A stretch of 21,670 bases of DNA. Source: Sphingobium sp. (lineage in GTDB: Bacteria; Pseudomonadota; Alphaproteobacteria; Sphingomonadales; Sphingomonadaceae). The stretch is from positions 1-21,670 of the forward strand of contig NZ_QFOA01000056.1 of NCBI RefSeq assembly GCF_003248505.1, in the 5' to 3' direction. The position numbers and the translations under genes are program-made. The notes under the pieces were generated by a model. That model saw only the letters and a list, made by a program, of their open reading frames with translations. It made no database searches and was not told the DNA's origin. This document shows positions 6,768-14,006 of the stretch, piece by piece (within the stretch, counting starts at the first letter, position 1; every line of letters starts with the position of its first letter).

Positions 6768-9101
6768 CTATCGCTTGGGCAGCGCATAGGCGATCAATGC
6801 GTCGCCCGAACCCGACAGCATGGCGCCATGTCCGCCCGCCGCGATGACCACGAACTGACGCCCGCTGGCATTCGACCAATAGGTGGTGGGGGATGCGTTG
6901 CCGCCTGCTGGCAAACGCGCCTTCCACAGCAGCCGTCCGGTCGTGGTCTCATAGGCGCGGAACATATGCTCCTGCGTCGCGCCGATGAAGGTGAGCCCGC
7001 TGGCGGTCGCCACCGACCCGCCGATATTGGGTACGCCCATGGGGATCGGCACGAAGGTCGGCAGTGCCAGCGGACCGCTGTCGCGCGAGGTGCCGAACAG
7101 GCGGCTCCAAACCAGTTTGCCCGTTTTAAGGTCGACCGCGTTGATGCGGCCGTAGGGGGGCTGCTGGCACGGGATGGCGAGCGGGGACAGGAAGGGCGCG
7201 ATATGCGCGGCATAGGGCACGCCCTGTTGCGCCACCGGGCCGCCGACGTCGCTCATATGGTCTGCGTTCATCGGCTTGATGCCCTGGCGATCCGCCACGG
7301 CGCGGGGAATCAGCCGATTATAATTGGCGACCTGGTTGTTGTTGACGATCATCAGGCCGCGCCGGGGGTCCACCGATACGCCGCCCCAGTCGATGCCGCC
7401 CAGATAGCCGGGCCAGGTCAGGGTCGGATGTTCGGTCGACAGGGGAGTCATGTCCCCGTTAAAGCGGGCCTGCCGGAATCGAATGCGGCACATCGCCTGA
7501 TCGATTGGCGTCAGGCCCCACATGCCTTCTTCCGTCGGGCGCGGGCCGCCGAAGCTGGGCATGGCGACCGAATAGGGCTGGGTTCTGGACAGGCGCTCGC
7601 CCGGTACGGCGCCTTGCGGGACAGGGCGTTCCTCTACCGGCAGAAGGGGTTTGCCGGTCGCCCGGTCGAGGAAGAATATCTCGCCGCGCTTGGTGGGCTG
7701 AAGCAGGCCGCGCACGCCGCCGGGCAGGTCGACCAGCGTGGGCTGGGCAGGCACATCATAGTCCCACAGGTCATGATGCGTCGTCTGGAACGACCAGCGC
7801 ACCGACCCGCTCTCCGCATCGAGCGCCAGCACGGCGCTGGAATAGCGATCGTCATTCGCGGTGCGATGCCCGCCGAAATAGTCCGGCGTCGCGTTTCCTG
7901 TCGGCACATAGACGAGGCCCAGCCTGTCGTCCGAACTCATCGGTGCCCAGCTATTGGGTGTGCCCCGCGTGAAGACGCCGTCGGGCGGCAGGCCGTGTTG
8001 GTTGGGCCGGCCGATGTCGAAGGCCCAGGAAAATTTACCTGAGACGGCATCGAACGCCCGGATCACGCCGGACGGCTCCCTGATTTTCTGACCGTCCATC
8101 ACCCAACCGCCCAGGACGAGGCGGCCGCGCACCAGAGCGGGGGGTGAAGTGACGAAATAATAGCCTTTCTCGACTGTTCCCAGTCCCGCCTTCAAATCGA
8201 CCTGGCCGCCCTGCCCGAAGCTGGGACAGACCCGCCCGGTGGCGGCATCCAGTGCGATCAGCCGGGCGTCCAGCGTCGCGGTGTAGATGCGTTCGGCGCA
8301 GGGACCGTGGGCCTGCGGGACGCGATAATAAGTGACGCCGCGGCAGACGAGGCCATAGACGCCGGCGAGGTCGGTCCTGGGCTGGTGCCGCCACAATTGC
8401 CGACCCGTTTCAGGATCGAGCGCAATCACATCGTTATTGCCCGCGCACAGGAACAGGCGATTGCCGACCTTCAGCGGATTGGCCTGAAACGCCGTGCCCT
8501 GCTTGCCGTTCGTCAGTTTGCCGGTGTGATAGGTCCATGCTCGTTCCAGATTGCCCACGTTGGCGGGTGTGATCTGGGCCAGGGGCGAATAGCGCGACCC
8601 GCCCCGGCCGTTGCCATAGGCAAGCCACTCGCCATCGGTCGGGCTTGCCGGTCCCGCGCCCCATTGCACGCTGGCGGCCGAGGGCGAACGGTCCGCCCAG
8701 AACGCGCCGCCGACCGCGCCCGCGATGACCAGCAAAAGGGCAGGCCACAGGACACGGCCGCCGGGCAGGGGGCGGGCAAGGCCGACATGATGCCGATAAA
8801 AGGGCGTAAGCATGTAGAGGCCGATGACGACAGGCATGGCCAGGCGAGGCGCGAGCGCCCAGCCGTCCAGCCCCACTTCCCAGAGCGCCCAGCCAAGGTT
8901 GGCGACAAGAAAGGCCCAATAGAGGGGGATCGAAAGCGAGGAACGGTGCCAGCCCAGAAGGGCGGTGACCGTCATGATAAAGCCCGACACGCCATACCAG
9001 GGCGATCCGCCAAGCAATGCCAGCCTTATGCCCAGCCACAGCAGCGACAGGCCCGCAAGGAACAGGATCACGATGAAACACAGGTTCAGAAAGCGACGCA
9101 T
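6768..9101 (-). CDS. Membrane-bound PQQ-dependent dehydrogenase, glucose/quinate dehydrogenase family
   Basis: This quinoprotein has 777 residues from the ATG at 9101, chosen for GGAAG just upstream; a far-upstream start would overlap the preceding gene. About five hydrophobic segments occupy residues 1-130, as in membrane glucose dehydrogenase, and a beta-propeller domain follows in the periplasm. The propeller opens with AYGNGRGGSRYSPLAQI, and the family motif H-H-D-L-W-D-Y-D-V-P-A-Q-P-T near residues 437-450 holds the catalytic Asp region. Such enzymes oxidise a hydroxyl group in the periplasm and give electrons to ubiquinone. The natural substrate here is unknown; the context suggests an alicyclic alcohol or polyol rather than glucose. 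No PQQ biosynthesis genes are present in the window. It follows the SnoaL-like gene at 9142 by 40 bases. Confidence 0.92.
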   Translation of the reverse strand: MRRFLNLCFIVILFLAGLSLLWLGIRLALLGGSPWYGVSGFIMTVTALLGWHRSSLSIPLYWAFLVANLGWALWEVGLDGWALAPRLAMPVVIGLYMLTPFYRHHVGLARPLPGGRVLWPALLLVIAGAVGGAFWADRSPSAASVQWGAGPASPTDGEWLAYGNGRGGSRYSPLAQITPANVGNLERAWTYHTGKLTNGKQGTAFQANPLKVGNRLFLCAGNNDVIALDPETGRQLWRHQPRTDLAGVYGLVCRGVTYYRVPQAHGPCAERIYTATLDARLIALDAATGRVCPSFGQGGQVDLKAGLGTVEKGYYFVTSPPALVRGRLVLGGWVMDGQKIREPSGVIRAFDAVSGKFSWAFDIGRPNQHGLPPDGVFTRGTPNSWAPMSSDDRLGLVYVPTGNATPDYFGGHRTANDDRYSSAVLALDAESGSVRWSFQTTHHDLWDYDVPAQPTLVDLPGGVRGLLQPTKRGEIFFLDRATGKPLLPVEERPVPQGAVPGERLSRTQPYSVAMPSFGGPRPTEEGMWGLTPIDQAMCRIRFRQARFNGDMTPLSTEHPTLTWPGYLGGIDWGGVSVDPRRGLMIVNNNQVANYNRLIPRAVADRQGIKPMNADHMSDVGGPVAQQGVPYAAHIAPFLSPLAIPCQQPPYGRINAVDLKTGKLVWSRLFGTSRDSGPLALPTFVPIPMGVPNIGGSVATASGLTFIGATQEHMFRAYETTTGRLLWKARLPAGGNASPTTYWSNASGRQFVVIAAGGHGAMLSGSGDALIAYALPKR

Positions 9102-9141
9102 CGGGCTTCCATTCGCAATTTGTAAAAGGCGGTGCAGTGAT

Positions 9142-9597
9142 TCAGGCGGGCAATTGCGCAGCCAGCCAGTCCGGCACATTGATCCGATAGCATTTCTGCT
9201 CATAAAGGCGGCTGATCTTCCACCCCTGCGCGGTGCGCACGAAGTCGTGATGATACCAAAGGCCGAACACCAGCGTGTCGGTCGTTTCGCCGTTGCTGAC
9301 CGTCATGGGATTATAGCATGCGGTCTTGGTCTTCGCCCGGTCGCCGACGATCTCATATTGGGTGGTGGACACGGCATGTTGAAAGGCCAGAATCGGGGTC
9401 AGGCTGGCAGAGAGGAATGCCTTGATTTCCGCAAGGCCACCGACGACGCCCACCATTTCGGAATAATCGATCACCGCATCAGCGGTGAAATAGCGATCCA
9501 GCGCATCCCAGTCGCGCGTATCCACTGCATAGCAATAGCCTACGATCAAATCCTGAATTTCGAACCGATCCGAAATTTCCTGTAGGGTCAGCGTCAT
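9142..9597 (-). CDS. SnoaL-like / NTF2-fold protein (paralogue of 6192-6635)
   Basis: This 151-residue NTF2-like protein starts at ATG 9597, which has GGAGGAGAGG directly upstream; a GTG at 9612 would place that site inside the gene. It shares with the protein at 6192-6635 the motif V-D-T-R-D-W (residues 25-30), a histidine about 45 residues later (H74), and GWKISR near residue 125. These correspond to the Asp/His positions of scytalone-dehydratase-like proteins, so a dehydratase or isomerase role is possible but unproven. It is the first gene of the leftward group, and its promoter must lie in the 162-base divergent region to 9760. Confidence 0.82.
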   Translation of the reverse strand: MTLTLQEISDRFEIQDLIVGYCYAVDTRDWDALDRYFTADAVIDYSEMVGVVGGLAEIKAFLSASLTPILAFQHAVSTTQYEIVGDRAKTKTACYNPMTVSNGETTDTLVFGLWYHHDFVRTAQGWKISRLYEQKCYRINVPDWLAAQLPA

Positions 9598-9620
9598 GCC
9601 CCTCTCCTCCACGTCATATC

Positions 9621-9632
9621 ATTCTATAGAAT
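9621..9632. promoter_or_regulatory. Perfect 12-base palindrome in a divergent control region, candidate operator
   Basis: ATTCTATAGAAT is a perfect palindrome 23 bases before the ATG at 9597, in an AT-rich patch within otherwise GC-rich DNA. It contains TATAGA/TATAGAAT sequences that could be a -10 region, but no convincing -35 box was found. The 162-base divergent gap also holds a near-tandem repeat of CCTGCGG(G)ACC at 9714-9724 and 9728-9737, just before the ribosome binding site of the rightward gene. A transcription-factor site is inferred from position only. Confidence 0.4.
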
Positions 9633-9759
9633 CATGGCTGACACAGTGGAGCGGTCGCGCCGCCTTCCATTAGGTAGGTGTCGAGCGCGACGGCGATGGA
9701 GATGAAACCACAGCCTGCGGGACCAACCCTGCGGACCGTTTTTGATTAAGGAGACTATT

Positions 9760-10284
9760 ATGGGCCTTGCCCCATTCACCGAAGCCGATTTCGTCCTGTC
9801 CAAGGAGAAGCGGGCGGAAATCACAGCAGGGCTGACCGAGCGGCAGGCCTTCATGGTCAATCACTGGATGGACCTGCATGAAGTCATCAATCGCGGCGAT
9901 TGGGAAGGCATGGACGTATTTTTCAATACCGACACCATGACCTACGACAATCCCAACCGGCCCGACCTTGGCACCTATCATGTGTGGAAGACCTCGCCTC
10001 AGGGCCTCTACAAGACCTTTCCGCCCAGCATCTATCGCACGCTGAAGGCATGGGGCCGTGGCGAGGACGAAATCTGCGTGCTGTGCCATCACCATGGTAA
10101 GCATACCGGCGGCCCCTATATGGGTGTCCAGCCGACCGGCAACGACCTTAATGTCCTGTGGTTCTCTTGGCTGCGTTTTCGTGGCGACAAGATCGATCAC
10201 ATTTATTCGATCTCCGACGTGCTGACGATGTTGAAGGATCTGGAAGTCATCCAGGCTCCTCAGCCTGTCGACCCTTATAAGTAA
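9760..10284 (+). CDS. SnoaL-like polyketide-cyclase-family protein
   Basis: This 174-residue protein belongs to the SnoaL/ester cyclase side of the NTF2-like fold and differs clearly from the two smaller SnoaL_4-type paralogues nearby. ATG at 9760 follows AAGGAGAC at ideal spacing; an upstream ATG at 9742 lacks one. A histidine-rich strand HHHGKHTG spans residues 110-117, followed by G-N-D-L and a closing strand R-G-D-K-I-D-H-I typical of SnoaL proteins. The fold is used for aldol cyclisation, hydration or isomerisation in known members; no specific reaction can be assigned. It is the first gene of a rightward pair with the alpha/beta hydrolase at 10361, 76 bases downstream. Confidence 0.8.
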   Translation: MGLAPFTEADFVLSKEKRAEITAGLTERQAFMVNHWMDLHEVINRGDWEGMDVFFNTDTMTYDNPNRPDLGTYHVWKTSPQGLYKTFPPSIYRTLKAWGRGEDEICVLCHHHGKHTGGPYMGVQPTGNDLNVLWFSWLRFRGDKIDHIYSISDVLTMLKDLEVIQAPQPVDPYK

Positions 10285-10290
10285 TTGAAA

Positions 10291-10326
10291 GGCCGAACCG
10301 GCGGGCGGTCACCTGCCGGTTCGGCC
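10291..10326 (+). terminator. Strong intercistronic hairpin after the SnoaL-like gene, no U-tract
   Basis: GGCCGAACCGGC (10291-10302) pairs perfectly with GCCGGTTCGGCC (10315-10326), a 12-base stem with a 12-base loop. On the plus strand it is followed by CAAAAGG rather than a T-run, so it may be a pause, partial terminator or mRNA-stability element separating the two cistrons. Confidence 0.5.
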
Positions 10327-10360
10327 CAAAAGGACTTCTGCCGGAAGGAACGGCAAGCCC

Positions 10361-11419
10361 ATGAAGCGCGCTGTTGAACTGAGGATTGATGTCAGTGAGG
10401 CAGCCGCGCTCGGTATGGCCGCTTATGTCGCGATCACGGTGCATCTGCCGGATATGACGGCCTTGGCCGATCCCGCAGTCGTTTGCTTCGCTTTTCCAGG
10501 CGGCGGCTATGGCCGTCGCTACTATAGTTTCGACATGCCCGATGGCTCGGGTGGCGGTGAAGCGGGTTTCCACTGCACGCGGGGATGGATTTTCATCGCC
10601 TGCGATCATCTGGGATTTGGCGATTCGACCATCGCCCAAGGCAATGCCCTTAATCTGGACAATATCGCGGTGGCCAACGATGCCATGGTACGGCAGGTCA
10701 TGGACCGCCTGCAAGCTGGCACGCTCGTCGACGGTTTGCGTCCGGTGGACGGCGCCACTCGCCTTGGCATAGGGCAGTCGATGGGCGGATGTTTCACCGT
10801 GGTGGCGCAGGGCAATCACCAGACATTCCATGGCATCGGCGTGCTGGGCTACAGCGCCATTCACACCGTCGTGCCGACCCGGCCGGGACAGCCGCCAGCC
10901 GCATGGCCCTGGATTTCGCGCCGTTCATCGCTCGATGCGCCGCATGTTGTGAATGCGGCGGCGCTGGCGCAATCGCCGGGCTTAACGATGGGCGATGCCG
11001 AAGCATTCACGGCGGCGGCGAGGGCGGGCGAGCATCCCTTCCAATGGTCCTTCCACCATGACGACGAGCCGGCGGACATCGTCACGCTCGACATGATGGC
11101 GTCCGCAGGACTGGTCGATCCGCTGCCCGAATGGCGGTCGGCGACCACGCCGCCCTGTGGCATATATATGGTCGCGCCGGGCGCGGTTGCGCTGGAAGCG
11201 GCGGCGATACGGGTTCCAGTGCTCATCGCCATGGGCGAACGCGACGTCGTTCCCGATCCCCTGGGCGAGCCGCGTGCCTATAAGAGCGCGGAAGACATCC
11301 AGCTCTTCCTCTGTCCCCGCATGGCGCACATGCATAATTTCGCGCCTACCCGTGCGCGCCTGTGGGAGCGCATCCATCATTGGGGCGATGGCGTGGCTGC
11401 GGAACGGCAACTGGCGTGA
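10361..11419 (+). CDS. Alpha/beta hydrolase
   Basis: This is a 352-residue alpha/beta-fold hydrolase. The nucleophile elbow is G-Q-S140-M-G-G, the acid probably lies in MGERDVVPDP, and the histidine in the M-A-H-M-H-N-F segment near the C-terminus. The oxyanion loop is P-G-G-G (residues 46-49) rather than the usual H-G-G-G. The sequence C-D-H-L-G-F-G-D-S resembles the D-x-x-G-x-G-x-S strand-4 loop of the fold. No signal peptide is seen, so it acts in the cytoplasm, hydrolysing an ester, lactone or C-C bond of a pathway intermediate. The ATG at 10361 has GGAAGGAA about 10 bases upstream. It ends 15 bases before the convergent SDR. Confidence 0.85.
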   Translation: MKRAVELRIDVSEAAALGMAAYVAITVHLPDMTALADPAVVCFAFPGGGYGRRYYSFDMPDGSGGGEAGFHCTRGWIFIACDHLGFGDSTIAQGNALNLDNIAVANDAMVRQVMDRLQAGTLVDGLRPVDGATRLGIGQSMGGCFTVVAQGNHQTFHGIGVLGYSAIHTVVPTRPGQPPAAWPWISRRSSLDAPHVVNAAALAQSPGLTMGDAEAFTAAARAGEHPFQWSFHHDDEPADIVTLDMMASAGLVDPLPEWRSATTPPCGIYMVAPGAVALEAAAIRVPVLIAMGERDVVPDPLGEPRAYKSAEDIQLFLCPRMAHMHNFAPTRARLWERIHHWGDGVAAERQLA

Positions 11420-11434
11420 ACAGCGACGCACGCT

Positions 11435-12190
11435 TCAGAGGCTGAAGCCGCCGTCGACGACCAGCGTCTGGCCAGTCATGTATCGCGCCCTTTCGGAGGC
11501 GAGGAAGGCCACGGCCTCGGCAATATCCTCGCCGCTGCCAAAGCGTTGCAGCGCTATGCGTTTGCGCTGCGTTTCCCAGATTTCGGGCGAGTATAGCGAC
11601 GTGAGGAACTCGGCGCCAAGCCCTGCGTCGATAATGCCTGGCGCGACCATATTAGCCCTGATGCCATAGCGGCCTTCCTCCTTGGCGATAGCGCGGCCCA
11701 GCGCTTCCATTCCCGCCTTGGGCACAGAGGAGAGGGCATCGCCGGGTGGGAAGGAATAATTGGCGACTGAAACCAGCGTGACGAAATTACCGAAACCCTG
11801 AGCGCGGAAATAGGGCAGGGTGGCGGACACGATGCGAGTCAAGCCGACCAGTTCGATCTCGATCACCTCGCGCCATTGCTCTTCGCTGATCCGACTGACG
11901 AAGGGCTGCGCGATTTCCACTCCGCTGGCGAACACCATGGTGCCGATGGCACCGAATTGCTCGATTGTGCTGCGAATGCCGGACTCGATCGAAGCGCGAT
12001 CGGCAAGATCGCAGGCAACGGCCAGCGTCTCGCACGATGGGTTGGGTAGAGATGCTGCGACCGCACTCGCCTTTTCGCGGCTGGACCGGTAGCCGATGGC
12101 CAGCTGATCCCATTCGATCGACAGTCGCTGGCAGATCGCGCTGCCAAGGCCGCCGGTTCCGCCGACGACGAAGGCCGCACCTTTCTTCAT
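11435..12190 (-). CDS. SDR-family protein with the catalytic tyrosine replaced
   Basis: This 251-residue protein has the fold and length of classical SDRs, with cofactor motif GGTGGLG at residues 10-16 and a C-terminal G-Q-T-L-V-V-D-G-G. Two features are unusual. NNAG is replaced by FASG (87-90), and the catalytic Y-x3-K reads S154-S-V-P-K158, so the tyrosine is serine while the lysine remains; Ser141 occupies the usual catalytic serine position. I checked this on the nucleotides and saw no frameshift. The protein may be a non-classical reductase, a binding protein, or an enzyme using another residue (Tyr145 is nearby). Its ATG overlaps the stop of the alpha/beta hydrolase in an ATGA, so the two are translationally coupled, and it is the last gene of the CoA module. 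Confidence 0.88.
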   Translation of the reverse strand: MKKGAAFVVGGTGGLGSAICQRLSIEWDQLAIGYRSSREKASAVAASLPNPSCETLAVACDLADRASIESGIRSTIEQFGAIGTMVFASGVEIAQPFVSRISEEQWREVIEIELVGLTRIVSATLPYFRAQGFGNFVTLVSVANYSFPPGDALSSVPKAGMEALGRAIAKEEGRYGIRANMVAPGIIDAGLGAEFLTSLYSPEIWETQRKRIALQRFGSGEDIAEAVAFLASERARYMTGQTLVVDGGFSL

Positions 12191-13041
12191 AGCGGCAAAT
12201 GACGCGAAAGATGGTGAAGCAGCCGATCCGCGAAGGCGTCGTTGCGGTCGCCAGTGAACATATGGCCGACGCCCTTCGCGATCTCGACCTCCAGTTGCGG
12301 GGTCAACGACCGGAATCGCCGGACGCTTTCATCTGAAACGATCTCGCTCAATTCCGCCTTCACGAGGACCAATGGCGACTGCACGCGCCGCGCTGCGGCG
12401 ATGAGCGCTTCCCCTTCCGAGGGAGGATGGAGAAATTCCGGCGAGGTGGTGCGGGGGTCCCAATGCCAGAACAAACGCCCATCTGCTTTGCGCATCGACT
12501 TGGCGAGCCCTGACACGTCAGGCAGGCGGGGCTGGCCGAGATAGGCGTGGAGCGCGTCAGCCGCCTCCTCCAGCGACGCAAATCCGGGGTCGCTGGCGCG
12601 GAAGAAGTTACGAATGTCATCAACGCCGTCATCGACCATATAGGGCGCGACGTCGGCAAGCATGATAAGGCGTACCAGATCGGCATGGCGCGACCCGCCG
12701 ACAAGTGCGGATTGGCCGCCGCGCGATGCCCCCACCAGCGCGATTGGCTTGTCGAAGGCCTGGATAATGGACTCGACATCGCGACCATAGGCTTCCAGCA
12801 GATAGTCGCCGTCGGCGGCCCAGCCACTATCGCCATGGCCGCGCAGATCGAAGGTAAGGCCGTAATAGCCCGCCTGCGCCACGCGCCACGCAGACCCGGC
12901 CCAGGACCGACGGCTCTGGCCGCCGCCGTGGAAGAAACAGACGGGCGGGGAGGCTGGGTCGCCATAGGCGTCCGCAACCATCTCCAGCCCGTCACCCGGC
13001 ACGCTAACCCGCGCGGGAGCAGTCATGCCGGGAGCCTGCAT
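12187..13041 (-). CDS. Alpha/beta hydrolase
   Basis: This is a 284-residue cytoplasmic alpha/beta hydrolase. The oxyanion loop HGGG is at residues 38-41, the nucleophile is S106 in G-A-S-R-G-G, and the histidine lies in K-G-V-G-H-M-F near the C-terminus. At the usual place of the triad aspartate the sequence reads A-E-L-S-E-I-V, so glutamate may be the acid. ATG at 13041 directly follows the stop TAA of the VOC gene (TAAATG), and no good ribosome binding site precedes it; ATG at 13026, with CAGG upstream, is an equally possible start. It overlaps the downstream SDR by 4 bases. The family includes epoxide hydrolases, C-C hydrolases and thioesterases, so the reaction is open. Confidence 0.86.
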   Translation of the reverse strand: MQAPGMTAPARVSVPGDGLEMVADAYGDPASPPVCFFHGGGQSRRSWAGSAWRVAQAGYYGLTFDLRGHGDSGWAADGDYLLEAYGRDVESIIQAFDKPIALVGASRGGQSALVGGSRHADLVRLIMLADVAPYMVDDGVDDIRNFFRASDPGFASLEEAADALHAYLGQPRLPDVSGLAKSMRKADGRLFWHWDPRTTSPEFLHPPSEGEALIAAARRVQSPLVLVKAELSEIVSDESVRRFRSLTPQLEVEIAKGVGHMFTGDRNDAFADRLLHHLSRHLPL

Positions 13042-13596
13042 TTATTCGGCGGCGACCGGCGGTACGATTTCCGAGAAGCACGGGTGCTCGCCCGGACCCT
13101 TATAGGCAAATTTGCCGGGCGCATGATGCCATTTGCCGTCATTGCGGCTCTCATAGGGAGAGGCGACTTCGATCAGCGCGCCATGCGTGCTCTTGTGGCC
13201 GACCCAGCTCCACTTCTGCCAAGTCATGTCCGGGTCATTGAAGGTCTGACCACCGCCGGGCAGGTGGAGCCCCTCGGCCTTCAGCTTCTCCATCGCGCCC
13301 GGCACATCGTCGGTCGAGTAGCAGAGGTGATGAACATGCTCACCCACCTTCTCGAGGCGATCACCCATGGGGGTGCCAGGCGCTGGCTGAATGAACTGGA
13401 TTTCCGTGCCGCCATTGTTGACGAAGGTCGCCCACTTCATCCCGGCGTCGTCGCCGCTGGAAAATTCGTCATATTTGACGAGGCGTTCTTCCAGCGATGC
13501 AGGATCGAGCACGCGCAGGATCTTGGTCCAATCCTCGATAGCCTTGTCCAGATCGCGTACGACCATGCACACATGGGCAAAAGGTCCGCTAGGCAT
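13042..13596 (-). CDS. VOC-superfamily protein (glyoxalase / methylmalonyl-CoA-epimerase-like)
   Basis: This 184-residue protein has two beta-alpha-beta-beta-beta modules of the vicinal oxygen chelate fold. Likely metal ligands are H8 (AHVCMVV), E65 (TEIQFIQ), H89 or H90 (HVHHLCY) and E143 (LIEVASP), the set used by methylmalonyl-CoA epimerase and glyoxalase I. It may therefore epimerise or isomerise a CoA thioester or ketone intermediate; a ring-cleavage dioxygenase role is less likely because it is short and has epimerase-like spacing. The ATG at 13596 has AAAGGAGAAC upstream. It lies between the MaoC pair and the alpha/beta hydrolase in the leftward CoA module, 20 bases from the MaoC stop and directly abutting the hydrolase. 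Confidence 0.87.
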   Translation of the reverse strand: MPSGPFAHVCMVVRDLDKAIEDWTKILRVLDPASLEERLVKYDEFSSGDDAGMKWATFVNNGGTEIQFIQPAPGTPMGDRLEKVGEHVHHLCYSTDDVPGAMEKLKAEGLHLPGGGQTFNDPDMTWQKWSWVGHKSTHGALIEVASPYESRNDGKWHHAPGKFAYKGPGEHPCFSEIVPPVAAE

Positions 13597-13616
13597 TGAT
13601 GTTCTCCTTTGATCTT

Positions 13617-14006
13617 TTAAATTTCAACCGTCGCCGTGCCGGAATTGACCGTACCGCGGCCATCGACATCCAGCGTGAATTCGCAAGTGACGACCGACCC
13701 TTCGATCGCCGTAATCCGGCCCGTCACCACCGCGCGGTCCCCGCCATAGACATTGTCCAGAAAGCGCGAATCCATCGCTTTGATCCGTCCGCCCGGAAAG
13801 GCGCGCATCAGCATGTTCATCATATAGGCGACGTTGATCGGACCTTGGTTGATCACCCGGTCGCCCAGCCCCTTGGCCTTCACCACCTCGACGTCGAGAT
13901 GGATGGGATTGGGATCGGCCAGGAAAACCGCCCACTGCTTCATGGCTTCCGGACTGACGCTCTCGATCGCGAAGGGCGGCAGCGTGTCTCCGACAGCATG
14001 GCTCAT
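13617..14006 (-). CDS. MaoC-like hydratase, catalytic hot-dog subunit
   Basis: This is a 129-residue single hot-dog protein of the MaoC/(R)-specific enoyl-CoA hydratase family. The hydratase-2 motif is intact: D31-P-N33-P-I-H36-L-D, with D31 and H36 as the expected catalytic pair. It would add water to a 2-enoyl-CoA thioester. ATG at 14006 is chosen because it overlaps the stop of the partner subunit in an ATGA; an earlier start at 14036 would overlap by more. Single hot-dog MaoC proteins often pair with a second subunit, and the neighbour at 14003-14461 is the obvious partner, as in the ChsH1/ChsH2 hydratase of steroid side-chain degradation. Confidence 0.9.
   Translation of the reverse strand: MSHAVGDTLPPFAIESVSPEAMKQWAVFLADPNPIHLDVEVVKAKGLGDRVINQGPINVAYMMNMLMRAFPGGRIKAMDSRFLDNVYGGDRAVVTGRITAIEGSVVTCEFTLDVDGRGTVNSGTATVEI

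Noticed and set aside
6351..8042. A 563-codon open frame on the plus strand
   Set aside because: Antisense to the PQQ dehydrogenase and a SnoaL-like gene, whose motifs are unmistakable; no motif is seen in the plus-strand frame.
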